45,107 nt of DNA from positions 1-45,107 of the forward strand of contig JAQVDK010000006.1 of assembly GCA_028697835.1 (NCBI GenBank), read 5' to 3'. The notes beneath the pieces are model-generated. The model was not told the DNA's origin. It saw only the letters and a program-made list of their open reading frames with translations, and ran no database searches. Each line of letters opens with the position of its first letter. Within the stretch, counting starts at the first letter, position 1. The translations under genes and the position numbers were made by a program. This DNA comes from Eubacteriales bacterium (GTDB taxonomy: Bacteria > Bacillota > Clostridia > Monoglobales > Firm-18). Of this stretch, positions 28,986 through 38,676 are shown piece after piece.

Positions 28986-31334
28986 ATGATTGATTTTAGC
29001 AAGGTTCTTTATTTTGACGGGGCTATGGGTACCATGCTCCAAAAAAAAGGTGTGCTTGGGGCAGGAGATTTGCCCGAGGACTTAAACCTTTCAAATCCTG
29101 ATGTTATATATGACATCCACAAGGCGTATATTGGCGCGGGGTGCGATATTATAAAAACCAATACCTTTGGTCTTAGCAGGCTTAAGTTCCCAAAAGAAGG
29201 CAAGGTGGAGGAAATTGCCAAGGCGGCAGTTGGCATTGCCAGGCGAGCCGCCGGGGATAAGATGGTTGCCATTGACATAGGCCCTACGGGAAAGCTTCTT
29301 GCGCCCTATGGCGATTTGAAGTTTGAAGAGGCTGTGTCTATTTTTGGCGAGGTTATAAGCTTTGGCGAAAAGTATGGGGCTGACCTTGTTTTGATTGAAA
29401 CCATGAACGACACATACGAGCTTAAGGCAGCAATTTTGGCGGCTAAGGAATACTCAAGCCTTCCTGTTTTTGCAACCGTTACCTTCGACGAGGCGGGCAG
29501 GCTTATGTCGGGGGCGGATGTGGCGTGCGCCGCGGCTTTGATGGAGTCCTTGGGTGTTTGTGCCATGGGCATAAACTGCGGTTTGGGACCAAAGCAAATT
29601 AAGGAGCTTTTTACCACCATGAGGGAGTATTCACAAATTCCCGTTATTCTAAACCCAAATGCAGGGCTGCCAAAGGTTATAGATGGCGAAACCGTTTTCG
29701 ATGTTTCCCCCGAGGAGTTCGCAAGGGATATGCATGGATTAATTGAAATGGGTGCAAATGTGGTGGGGGGCTGCTGCGGAACAACTCCTGAGCATATTCG
29801 TGCCATGATAGAAATGTCAAAGGGTATGACGCCCCTTCCTATTGGCAAAAAGGAGCATACGGTGGTTTCGTCTTACGGAAAGGCCGTGTTTATAGGTGAA
29901 AAGCCTGTTATAATAGGCGAGAGGATAAACCCCACCGGAAAAAAGCTTTTAAAACAGGCGCTGCGCACGGGGGACATGGACTATCTTGTGCAGGAGGCGC
30001 TAAAGCAGGTTGAGGCAGGCGCCCATATTCTTGATGTTAATGTGGGGCTTCCCGAAATAAACGAAGAAGAAACCATGGAAAAAGCCGTATCTGTATTGCA
30101 GGAGATAACCTCCCTGCCCTTGCAGATTGACAGCTCCAGCCCCAAGGTTTTGGAGCGTGCCCTTCGTATATACAACGGCAAGGCGCTTGTCAATTCCGTC
30201 AACGGAAAGAAAGAAAGCATGGAGGCGGTTTTTCCCCTTGTAAAAAAGTATGGGGGTGTGGTGGTTGCCCTAACCCTTGACGAGGACGGCATTCCCAATA
30301 CCGCCCAAGGCAGGCTTAAAATTGCCCGAAAAATCGTGGAAACCGCAAAGACCTACGGCATAGACAAAAAAGATATTATTGTTGACCCGCTGACCATGGC
30401 AATAAGCTCTGACGAGTCGCAAGGGAAGGTTACCCTTGAGGCTTTGGAGCTTATCAAAAATACCCTTGGTGTTAAAACCGTTTTGGGTGTGTCGAATATT
30501 TCCTTTGGTCTTCCAAAGCGTGAGATTATAACGGGAACATTTTTTGCTATGGCACTTCAAAAAGGTCTTGATGCGGCAATTATAAATCCTTGCTCACGCA
30601 CTATGATGGACGCATGGTATTCTTTTTGCGCCCTTGTTAATTTGGACCAAAATTGCAGGGAATATGTAAAAAGATATGCAGATGCCTCGGACGAGAGTGC
30701 GCCGGATTCGGTGCTGACCTTAAAAGACATAATTATAAAAGGTCTAAAGGAAAAAGCGGCCGGAAAAACAAAAGAGCTGCTTTCTTCCATGTCACCCATG
30801 GATATTATAAACGAGCAGCTTGTGCCGGCTCTTGACGTTGTGGGGGAAGGCTTTGAAAAGGGGACTGTGTTTTTGCCCCAGCTTCTTTTAAGCGCCGACA
30901 CTGCCAAGGCGGCATTTGATGCTATAAGGGACTTTATTGAAAGCAGCGGCATACAAGTGCAAAAAAAGGAGAAAATAATTATAGCCACCGTAAAGGGTGA
31001 TATTCACGATATAGGCAAGAATATTGTAAAGGTTATGCTTGAAAACTATGGATATGACGTGATTGATTTGGGCAAGGATGTGGATATAGACCGGGTTGTA
31101 AATGCCGCCTTAGAGGGTGATGTTTCCCTTGTGGGCTTAAGCGCCCTTATGACCACCACGGTTGCCTCAATGGGCGAGACCATAAAGGCGTTAAAGCTTA
31201 AAAAACCCGGCTGCAAGGTCATGGTTGGCGGAGCTGTGCTAACTAAGGAGTATGCCAAAATGATAGACGCCGACTACTATGCAAAAGATGCAATGGCGGC
31301 GGTGGCGATTGCACAAAAGCACTTTGGCAGGTAA
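28986..31334 (+). CDS. metH: Cobalamin-dependent methionine synthase-like (Hcy methyltransferase + pterin-binding + B12-binding)
   Basis: FDGAMGTMLQKKG, VGGCCGTTPEHIRAM, IIGERINPTGKKLLKQAL, GDIHDIGKNIVKVMLENYGYDVIDLG. No reactivation domain. ATG 28986 after GGAGGG. Confidence 0.93.
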   Translation: MIDFSKVLYFDGAMGTMLQKKGVLGAGDLPEDLNLSNPDVIYDIHKAYIGAGCDIIKTNTFGLSRLKFPKEGKVEEIAKAAVGIARRAAGDKMVAIDIGPTGKLLAPYGDLKFEEAVSIFGEVISFGEKYGADLVLIETMNDTYELKAAILAAKEYSSLPVFATVTFDEAGRLMSGADVACAAALMESLGVCAMGINCGLGPKQIKELFTTMREYSQIPVILNPNAGLPKVIDGETVFDVSPEEFARDMHGLIEMGANVVGGCCGTTPEHIRAMIEMSKGMTPLPIGKKEHTVVSSYGKAVFIGEKPVIIGERINPTGKKLLKQALRTGDMDYLVQEALKQVEAGAHILDVNVGLPEINEEETMEKAVSVLQEITSLPLQIDSSSPKVLERALRIYNGKALVNSVNGKKESMEAVFPLVKKYGGVVVALTLDEDGIPNTAQGRLKIARKIVETAKTYGIDKKDIIVDPLTMAISSDESQGKVTLEALELIKNTLGVKTVLGVSNISFGLPKREIITGTFFAMALQKGLDAAIINPCSRTMMDAWYSFCALVNLDQNCREYVKRYADASDESAPDSVLTLKDIIIKGLKEKAAGKTKELLSSMSPMDIINEQLVPALDVVGEGFEKGTVFLPQLLLSADTAKAAFDAIRDFIESSGIQVQKKEKIIIATVKGDIHDIGKNIVKVMLENYGYDVIDLGKDVDIDRVVNAALEGDVSLVGLSALMTTTVASMGETIKALKLKKPGCKVMVGGAVLTKEYAKMIDADYYAKDAMAAVAIAQKHFGR

Positions 31335-31346
31335 GCATTGGCTCTA

Positions 31347-31375
31347 TTGTCAAACGAGGAGCAAAATGCTATAAT
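31347..31375 (+). promoter_or_regulatory. Promoter of the TrxR-like gene
   Basis: TTGTCA (31347-31352), 17 nt, TATAAT (31370-31375). Confidence 0.75.
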
Positions 31376-31402
31376 GAATATATATCTTTTAGAAAGAAGG
31401 TA

Positions 31403-32299
31403 ATGGGTATGATTGATGTTGTTATTGTAGGCAATGGCCCTGCGGGCATATCCGCCGCCCTTTACACGCTTCGCTCCGGACTTGAAACAATGATTATCGG
31501 GCGTGATGAAGGTGCCTTGGCCAAAGCCGATAAAATAGAAAATTATTATGGCTTCTCCGAGCCCATTTCGGGAGTGGAGCTTATAAACAGGGGCATACAG
31601 GCTGCAAAGCGGCTTGGTGCAAAATTGGTGTCCGACGAGGTTTTAGGCATTCAATACAACGGAAATTTTATCATCAAAACCAAGCTTATGGAGGTAGAGG
31701 CAAAAGGAGTTATCCTTGCCACAGGGTCATCACGCAACACTCCCAAAATAGAGGGAATTAAGTCGTACGAAGGAAAGGGAGTAAGCTACTGTGCTGTTTG
31801 TGACGGTTTTTTCTTTAGAGGAAAGGACGTATGCGTCATAGGCGAGGGAAACTATGCCCTGCATGAGGCAGTGGAGCTTTCGGCAATGACAAAGGGGGTT
31901 ACAATCCTTACAAACGGCAAAACCCCCGAGTTTTCGCCTCCTTTCAATATTAATGTCATAACCAAAAAGATAGCCAAAATTGTTGGAAGCGACGATGCTG
32001 TAAGCGGTGTTGTTTTTGAAGACGGAGAAAGCTTAACAGTTCATGGAATTTTTGTTGCGGTAGGGGTTGCCGGCAGCAGCGAGCTTGCAAAGCAAATAGG
32101 TGCCGAAACAAAGGGCAATAAAATTGTGGTTGATGAAAGCATGGCAACCAATGTTCCCGGGCTTTATGCGGCAGGGGACTGTACGGAGGGAATGTTGCAA
32201 ATTGCAAAGGCAGTATATGACGGTGCCAAGGCAGGGACGGAGATAACTAAATATATCCGCAAAAATTCTCGTCATGAACATAAAGGTGCTGCAAACTAA
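31403..32299 (+). CDS. Thioredoxin-reductase-like FAD-dependent oxidoreductase
   Basis: FAD motif VVIVGNGPAGISAALYTLRSG, redox motif CAVCDG, C-terminal VPGLYAAGDCTEG. Confidence 0.9.
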   Translation: MGMIDVVIVGNGPAGISAALYTLRSGLETMIIGRDEGALAKADKIENYYGFSEPISGVELINRGIQAAKRLGAKLVSDEVLGIQYNGNFIIKTKLMEVEAKGVILATGSSRNTPKIEGIKSYEGKGVSYCAVCDGFFFRGKDVCVIGEGNYALHEAVELSAMTKGVTILTNGKTPEFSPPFNINVITKKIAKIVGSDDAVSGVVFEDGESLTVHGIFVAVGVAGSSELAKQIGAETKGNKIVVDESMATNVPGLYAAGDCTEGMLQIAKAVYDGAKAGTEITKYIRKNSRHEHKGAAN

Positions 32300-32331
32300 T
32301 GTGAAACAAGAGTTTTTGTGAGGTGATTGCA

Positions 32332-33009
32332 ATGCTAAGCGGAGAAAATTTGCAGTTTTTAAAAAACAGCCTGACTTTTTGGGATAAGCTTACCAAACAG
32401 CAGGCGGATTACATAGTGTCAAATACAAGCCTTTTGCAATACAGGCAAAAGGAGCATATACACAGCGGAATCCATGATTGTATTGGCGTTGTTGTTGTTA
32501 AAAAGGGGCGCCTTAGAAACTATATCTTGTCCGACGAGGGCAAGGAAGTCACTTTGTTCAGGCTAAACAGCGGCGAGGTTAGCGTTCTTACGGCCTCTTG
32601 CGCTGTGGAAAGCGTAAATTTCGACATTCAGGTTGATGCAGAGCATGACAGCGATATATTCATAATCAAGCCGGAAGTGTTTAAAAAGCTTTGCGCAGAG
32701 AATATCTATGTGGAAAACTATTTTTTCAAAACCTTGGCCTCTCACTTTTCCGATGTGATGGCGGCTATGGAGCAGATACTTTTCCTAAGCTTTGAAAAGC
32801 GTTTGGCGTTGTTTTTGATTAACCAGTCGGAGCTTGACGGCTGTGAATACATCCGCATGACTCACGAGTCCATTGCAAACCACATGGGAAGCGCCAGAGA
32901 GGTGGTCTCCCGCATGCTCAAATACTTCCAAAAGGAAGGAATAGTCGAGCTTTCAAGAGGAGATATCGGTATAATAAACCGAGAAAAACTGGAGCGTATC
33001 GCCGAGTAG
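32332..33009 (+). CDS. Crp/Fnr family transcriptional regulator
   Basis: Crp-type N-domain; HTH RMTHESIANHMGSAREVVSRMLKYFQKEGIVELSRGDIGI. ATG 32332 with upstream AGGTGA. Confidence 0.88.
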   Translation: MLSGENLQFLKNSLTFWDKLTKQQADYIVSNTSLLQYRQKEHIHSGIHDCIGVVVVKKGRLRNYILSDEGKEVTLFRLNSGEVSVLTASCAVESVNFDIQVDAEHDSDIFIIKPEVFKKLCAENIYVENYFFKTLASHFSDVMAAMEQILFLSFEKRLALFLINQSELDGCEYIRMTHESIANHMGSAREVVSRMLKYFQKEGIVELSRGDIGIINREKLERIAE

Positions 33010-33016
33010 AGTATGC

Positions 33017-33055
33017 AAAAAGCCGGCATTAGAGAATTTTCTAATGCCGGCTTTT
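33017..33055. terminator. Strong bidirectional terminator
   Basis: AAAAGCCGGCATTAG-agaatttt-CTAATGCCGGCTTTT. Confidence 0.88.
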
Positions 33056-33064
33056 GTGTTGGTT

Positions 33065-35350
33065 TTACCTTTCAGCTTTTGTGTTTATCTGCTCTTTTTT
33101 GTGGCATACAACCATAACGGAATTATCCTTGCTTAGTGTAACGGTAACCGTATCGCCTTCTTTAATTTGACCTGATATAAACATTTCTGCCAAAGTCGCT
33201 TCTATTTCTTTTGAAATAACCCTTCTCATGGGTCTTGCGCCGTATTTTTCGTCATAGCCTTTTTTGACTATATATGCTTTTAGCTCTTCGCTGAAAGCAA
33301 TTTTTATGTTCTTTTCCAAAAGACCTTTTTTCAAATCGTCCAGCATCAAGCTGCAAATATCGATAAGCTCTTTTTCTGTCAAATGGTCGAAGATTACAAT
33401 TTCGTCAACCCTGTTTAAAAATTCCGGGCGGAAAATTTCCTTAAGCGCCGAGCCTACCTTGTTTTTAACATCTTGGGTTTTGGAATGGCTAAATCCAAGG
33501 GAGGCGCCTTTTGCGTCCGTTCCGGCGTTGGAGGTCATAATAATTACACAGTTTTCAAAGTTTACAACCTTTCCATGGCTGTCGGTAAGCCTTCCCTCGT
33601 CCAAAATTTGAAGAAGAAGATTAAATATATCGCTATGCGCCTTTTCAATCTCGTCAAACAGGATAACGCTGTAGGGGCGGCGTCTTACCTTTTCGGTAAG
33701 CTGTCCTGCATCGTCATAGCCCACATACCCCGGGGGCGAGCCGATTATTTTTGAAACGGAGTGTTTTTCGGTGTATTCGCTCATGTCAAGGCGAATCAGG
33801 GCGTCCTCGTCGTCAAAAAGCTCTCTGGCAAGCTGCCTTACAAGCTCTGTTTTACCCACTCCCGTGGGACCGACAAATATGAAGGAAACCGGGCGCCTTT
33901 TTGCGGATATGCCCGAGCGGTTAATCCTTATTGCACGGGCAACGGCGTTTACAGCTTCGTTTTGACCGATAAGCCGCCTGTGCAGCCTGTTTTCAAGGTT
34001 TATAAGCTTGTTGGACTCAAATTCGCTAATGCGCTGGACGGGAATTTTAGTCCACATTTCAATAACCGCCGCTACGTCGTTTATTTCAAGCTCTGTAAAA
34101 AGAGCCTCCTTTTCCAGATTTTCTATTTCCCTAACAAGCCTGCACTCGTTGATTTTAAGGTCTGCAGCCTTTTGGTAATCCTCAATGGAATCGGCAAGGG
34201 CGGCGCTTTCTTTTTCCTCCTGCACCGCTTTAAGCTCCATTTTAAGCATTTCCAGCTCCGTAAGCTTGGTGTTATTCAAATTGGCACGAGAGCCTGCCTC
34301 GTCAATAACGTCTATAGCCTTATCCGGCATAAACCTGTCGGTAATATACCTGTCCGCCAAAACCACCGCCGTGCGGATAACGTCATCGCTGATTTTAACG
34401 CTATGGTGATTTTCGTAATAATCTTTTATGCCTTTTATAATTTCTATTGTTTCGTCAACGGAAGGCTCTTCCACTATAACAGGCTGGAACCTTCGCTCGA
34501 GGGCGGAGTCCTTTTCAATGTGCCTGCGGTATTCGTCCAAGGTGGTTGCGCCAATTACCTGAATATCTCCTTTGGAAAGGGCGGGCTTTAGAATGTTTGC
34601 CGCTCCCATTGCGCCTTCGGCGTCTCCTGCCGCCACTATGTTGTGAAGCTCGTCTATGACGAAAATAATATTTCCTCTTTTCTTGGCTTCTTCTATTATT
34701 GCCTTTAATCTGGCTTCAAATTGGCCCCTGAATTGAGTGCCTGCAACTACCGAAGTCAAATCCAAAAGATAGACTTCTTTATCCAAAAGCTTGTTTGGCA
34801 CCTGCTTTTGGGCAATTTTGACCGCCAGGCCTTCGGCTATTGCAGTTTTGCCAACGCCCGGCTCGCCAATTAAAACGGGGTTGTTTTTCTTTCTTCTGTT
34901 TAAAATTTGGACAACCCGCTCAATTTCCACATCCCTGCCAACTATTCTGTCGATTTCGTTGTTTTTTGCCTTGTTTGTAAGGTTTGTCCCGTATTGGTCC
35001 AAAACACTTTTCTTTTTAGGCGCTTCCTTGGTAGCTGTTTTTTGCGATTTGGAGCTGTTTTTTTCGTTGGAAGAGTCTTTGTCTTCCGTGCCGCCAAACA
35101 GGGACTGCATCATGGGCACCATGTTTTTCATCATTTCCGGATTAAGCTCGCTCCCTTCGCCAAGCAAACCCTTGCTAAGCTCGTCGAACTCCTCCTCGTT
35201 AATGCCCATTTGGTTTATAATATCGTTAATAGGCGCTATTCCAAGGCTTTTTGCACACGTCATGCAATAGCCTTCGTTTTTATGTTCGCCGCCTTCAACC
35301 TTCGTTATAAAAACTACTGCCATGTTTTCTTTGCACTTACTGCATAACAT
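33065..35350 (-). CDS. clpE: ClpE-like Clp ATPase with N-terminal zinc finger
   Basis: MLCSKCKENMAVVFITKVEGGEHKNEGYCMTCAKSLGI zinc-finger N-terminus, then two AAA+ modules ([35 protein letters not shown]). ATG 35350 preceded by GGAGG. Confidence 0.88.
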   Translation of the reverse strand: MLCSKCKENMAVVFITKVEGGEHKNEGYCMTCAKSLGIAPINDIINQMGINEEEFDELSKGLLGEGSELNPEMMKNMVPMMQSLFGGTEDKDSSNEKNSSKSQKTATKEAPKKKSVLDQYGTNLTNKAKNNEIDRIVGRDVEIERVVQILNRRKKNNPVLIGEPGVGKTAIAEGLAVKIAQKQVPNKLLDKEVYLLDLTSVVAGTQFRGQFEARLKAIIEEAKKRGNIIFVIDELHNIVAAGDAEGAMGAANILKPALSKGDIQVIGATTLDEYRRHIEKDSALERRFQPVIVEEPSVDETIEIIKGIKDYYENHHSVKISDDVIRTAVVLADRYITDRFMPDKAIDVIDEAGSRANLNNTKLTELEMLKMELKAVQEEKESAALADSIEDYQKAADLKINECRLVREIENLEKEALFTELEINDVAAVIEMWTKIPVQRISEFESNKLINLENRLHRRLIGQNEAVNAVARAIRINRSGISAKRRPVSFIFVGPTGVGKTELVRQLARELFDDEDALIRLDMSEYTEKHSVSKIIGSPPGYVGYDDAGQLTEKVRRRPYSVILFDEIEKAHSDIFNLLLQILDEGRLTDSHGKVVNFENCVIIMTSNAGTDAKGASLGFSHSKTQDVKNKVGSALKEIFRPEFLNRVDEIVIFDHLTEKELIDICSLMLDDLKKGLLEKNIKIAFSEELKAYIVKKGYDEKYGARPMRRVISKEIEATLAEMFISGQIKEGDTVTVTLSKDNSVMVVCHKKEQINTKAER

Positions 35351-35427
35351 AACCTCTGCCTCCAATCTGTATGGAAAATATATGAGAAAAAGCTTTTCTT
35401 TTGATTTATGAAAATAAAAATACATTC

Positions 35428-35540
35428 GGCGCAAAGATGGATATGATGAAATTCGCTTACACTCATTATATCATATCCTTTATTTAATTACGCCGTTGGC
35501 GCAAAGATGGATATGATGAAATTCGCTTATACTCATTATA
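35428..35540. repeat. 43-bp repeat present twice at 70-bp period
   Basis: GGCGCAAAGATGGATATGATGAAATTCGCTTA(c/t)ACTCATTATA at 35428-35470 and 35498-35540; one mismatch. Confidence 0.95.
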
Positions 35541-35579
35541 ACATAACAGATTGGATTTGGAAATAGTAGTAATAAACAT

Positions 35580-35936
35580 TTAAGATTTATCTTTTGGTCT
35601 GAAAATTAGTGCAAACGCATAACCAAAGAACATTGCCGCCGCAATCCCTGCAGCGGTGGCAGTAAGCCCGCCTGTAAAAATCCCTATAAGCCCCCTTTCG
35701 TCAACTGCCTTCATAACTCCTTTGCCAAGGGCATAGCCAAAGCCCGTCAGGGGTATTGTAGCGCCTGCTCCTGCAAATTTTACCAGCGGCTCATAAAGCC
35801 CAACTCCCGTAAGAATAGTGCCTATTACCACATAGGAAACCAAAATTCTTGCAGGCGTAAGCTTTGTTTTGTCAATAAGAACCTGACCTATGGCACAAAG
35901 CAGTCCGCCGATTAAAAAAACCTTTAAATATTCCAT
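35580..35936 (-). CDS. spoVAE: Stage V sporulation protein AE
   Basis: MEYLKVFLIGGLLCAIGQVLIDKTKLTPARILVSYVVIGTILTGVGLYEPL; adjacent to spoVAD. ATG 35936. Confidence 0.92.
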   Translation of the reverse strand: MEYLKVFLIGGLLCAIGQVLIDKTKLTPARILVSYVVIGTILTGVGLYEPLVKFAGAGATIPLTGFGYALGKGVMKAVDERGLIGIFTGGLTATAAGIAAAMFFGYAFALIFRPKDKS

Positions 35937-35940
35937 ACTA

Positions 35941-36969
35941 TCACTCCTTCGTATTGGAAATTGCCACAGCATGGGCTATACATGGAATGGACTCTCCCTG
36001 CTGGGTTATGGTAGGGCTCATAAGCGCACCTGTGCCCACAAACAAAACATTGTTTATAACCTTTTTCTGAAGCTGATTTAAAATATATCCGCAAAGGACT
36101 ATTGCACTGCACCCGCAGCCGCTGCCGCCGGCGTGCACATCCTGTTTTTCCTGGTCAAAAACCATCAGCCCGCAATCGTTATAGTTTTTGCCAAGGTCAT
36201 ATCCTGCCTCCGACATCATCTCCTGCACAATTTCAAACCCTATTTTCCCCAAATCTCCGGTAACAATAAGGTCGTAGTAGTCCGGTCCCCTTTTGGTATC
36301 GCTAAAGTGTGCCAAAAGAGTGTCCACCGCCGCAGGCGCCATTGCCGCACCCATGTTGGCAGCGTCCTTTATGCCCTTGTCAATAATTTTTCCTGTGGTT
36401 ATATGGGTGATATACGGGCCTTCCCCTTCGTTTGACAAAACCGCCATTCCCGCCCCTGTCACCGTCCACTGGGCGGTGGGCGTCCTTTGTCCGCCATATT
36501 CCATGGGAAAACGAAACTGCCGCTCGGCAGAGGCAAAGTGGCTGCTTGTTCCGCAAATTACATTTTCCGCAAACCCCCCGTCTATGGCCATTGCACCCAG
36601 CGACAGCGACTCCGCCATAGTAGAGCAGGCGCCAAACAGCCCATATATGGGCACCTCCAGCTCCCTTGCTCCAAAGCTGGAGCTTACGCATTGGTTTTGC
36701 AGGTCGCCGGAATAGATAAGGTTAATTTCCCCAAGAGGTTTGTTTGCCTTATGTGCGGCTTTTGTAATTGCCTCCCTTTGCATTTTGATTTCAGACTTTT
36801 CCCAGGACTCCTCTCCCCAGTGTCCGTCCTCCATAATAAGGTCGAAAGCTTCCCCGATAGGTCCTTCGCCTTCTTTTTTGCCTGCTATGGTGTACGCGCC
36901 TATTATTTTCACATCCCCCGAGATAAAAACACTTTGACGTCCCAGTCTTTTATTTGCCTGCATTAACAT
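35941..36969 (-). CDS. spoVAD: Stage V sporulation protein AD
   Basis: Thiolase-like: GPIGEAFDLIMEDGHWGEESWEKSE, YGLFGACSTMAESLSLGAMAIDGG, GSGCGCSAIVLCGYIL. Confidence 0.95.
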   Translation of the reverse strand: MLMQANKRLGRQSVFISGDVKIIGAYTIAGKKEGEGPIGEAFDLIMEDGHWGEESWEKSEIKMQREAITKAAHKANKPLGEINLIYSGDLQNQCVSSSFGARELEVPIYGLFGACSTMAESLSLGAMAIDGGFAENVICGTSSHFASAERQFRFPMEYGGQRTPTAQWTVTGAGMAVLSNEGEGPYITHITTGKIIDKGIKDAANMGAAMAPAAVDTLLAHFSDTKRGPDYYDLIVTGDLGKIGFEIVQEMMSEAGYDLGKNYNDCGLMVFDQEKQDVHAGGSGCGCSAIVLCGYILNQLQKKVINNVLFVGTGALMSPTITQQGESIPCIAHAVAISNTKE

Positions 36970-37035
36970 CCCACCTTGTCAAAACTTCTATTATTCTAAA
37001 TTATTATTGATTAAAGCGGAAATATTTATGCAAAA

Positions 37036-37075
37036 AAAGCCCTTTGTCAAACCTGATGATTTGACAAAGGGCTTT
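37036..37075. terminator. Strong terminator downstream of nagB
   Basis: AAAGCCCTTTGTCAAA-cctgatga-TTTGACAAAGGGCTTT. Confidence 0.88.
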
Positions 37076-37102
37076 AAAATATTTCGCATATAAAGCGGTT
37101 GC

Positions 37103-37822
37103 TTATGATAGTGCATCCTCATCGGCGATAAGGGTAACATCGCTGTGAAGGTTTAACATTGTTGACGGATTTTGGGTTGTAATTTTTCCTGAAAGAAGGC
37201 TTCTTACAGCCTCGGCTTTAACTTTTCCGCTTGCAAGTATAATGATTTTCCTTGATTTTAAGATTGTTCCCATGCCTGTTGTTAAGGCTTTTTTCGGAAC
37301 ATCGTCCATGCTGTCAAAAAACCTTGAGTTTGCTTCAATTGTGTTTTGGGTTAGGGAGGTGATGTGGGTTGCGCTTTCAAGGTAGTCGTCGGGCTCGTTA
37401 AAGCCAATGTGTCCGTTTTGACCTATGCCCAGTACCTGCAAATCAATGCCGCCTGCAGCCCCAATTGCTTCCTCATAGCGCACACATTCACCTTCGGGAT
37501 TGTCTGTTTCTCCGTTTGGAATATTAACATTTTCCTTATTTATATTAATGTGGTTGAAGAAATTTTCAAACATAAAATAGTGGTAGCTTTGGTTATTGTC
37601 TTTTGATATTGGAAAATACTCGTCCAAATTAAAGGTTTTTATCTTGGAAAAATCAAGCTTGTTTTCCTTGTTCATTTGAATGAGTCGGCTATACATTCCA
37701 AGGGGTGTAGAGCCTGTTGGAAGTCCTAAAATACAGTCAGGCTTCATTGTAACCTGTGCCGCCACAATTCTTGCGGCAGCTTCGGAAACTTCATCATAAT
37801 TTTTGCATTTTATTACTCTCAT
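37103..37822 (-). CDS. nagB: Glucosamine-6-phosphate deaminase
   Basis: LGLPTGSTPLGMYSRLI, NLDEYFPISKDNNQSYHYFM, GIGQNGHIGFNEPD, TTGMGTILKSRKIIILASG. Confidence 0.96.
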   Translation of the reverse strand: MRVIKCKNYDEVSEAAARIVAAQVTMKPDCILGLPTGSTPLGMYSRLIQMNKENKLDFSKIKTFNLDEYFPISKDNNQSYHYFMFENFFNHININKENVNIPNGETDNPEGECVRYEEAIGAAGGIDLQVLGIGQNGHIGFNEPDDYLESATHITSLTQNTIEANSRFFDSMDDVPKKALTTGMGTILKSRKIIILASGKVKAEAVRSLLSGKITTQNPSTMLNLHSDVTLIADEDALS

Positions 37823-38640
37823 AATACTGAACCTACTTTCTTTGAAATGTTATTTGCAAAATCTTGAACATACTTTAATATAAATTCTTTAATATCCAAG
37901 TTATGGTCACGAACTAAAGGGGTAAGGTCCATGGCGTAAGAGACCGCATTTACCTTATCTACCCCGTGGGATTCGCTGTATGTTGCGTTAGCAAGCCATC
38001 TTCCGACGGTTGCAAGGTCATAGCGCTTTCCGCCTGCTATTTGCGAGTCGAAAACGCCCAAAAGAGCAGCCCCTAAATTGTCACGCCCGGAAACGTCGAA
38101 TGAAACCTTGTGCTCATCGCCAAGCCAGTCCAGACCCCTCCAAACCTCACAGCCATAAACCGCCTTTGGGGTGTAGCCAAGCTCTCTTAAAGCCTTTATA
38201 ACCTTTACCGCCACGCCAATATGGGTATCGTGCTTGTCTGCCAGGTTGTGGGTGTATATATAATCAGGTGTTGACCTTTCGATTATGCTTTTGATGTCAT
38301 CTATAACGTCTGTGTTTGTTGGGGATTTAACCTGGCTGCTTGTGTAGTCAAGAAAAACCTGAGCGCAGTATTCGCCTACAAAAGCGGCCTTTTTTTGCTC
38401 CACCTTTCTGACAGCCTGCATTTGCTCATCGGTGTAGTGGGCGTAAATTCCGCTTCTTGGGCTTCCTGCACCGTTGGTCACAACAACGCCTGTAAAATGC
38501 TTATCATCTTTTCCAAAGCAATTTAAAATGCCGTCATACGCCATAATTTCTATATCGTCATGGTGGGCGGCAATCGCCAGGTGAGTGGTTTTTTCAAGCG
38601 CCTTATCCTCGCTGATTCCGCTTGGTATATAAATTTCCAT
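37819..38640 (-). CDS. PIG-L (LmbE-like) family deacetylase
   Basis: Zinc-binding AIAAHHDDIEIMAYDGI and YTHNLADKHDTHIGVAVKVIKAL; 4-bp overlap with nagB. Confidence 0.88.
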   Translation of the reverse strand: MEIYIPSGISEDKALEKTTHLAIAAHHDDIEIMAYDGILNCFGKDDKHFTGVVVTNGAGSPRSGIYAHYTDEQMQAVRKVEQKKAAFVGEYCAQVFLDYTSSQVKSPTNTDVIDDIKSIIERSTPDYIYTHNLADKHDTHIGVAVKVIKALRELGYTPKAVYGCEVWRGLDWLGDEHKVSFDVSGRDNLGAALLGVFDSQIAGGKRYDLATVGRWLANATYSESHGVDKVNAVSYAMDLTPLVRDHNLDIKEFILKYVQDFANNISKKVGSVL

Positions 38641-38676
38641 TGTTATCGCTCCTTTATGGCAACCAAAGAGCCAGAT

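Noticed and set aside
33761-34591. 276-aa plus-strand ORF inside clpE
   Set aside because: Antisense shadow ORF; no RBS or motif support.
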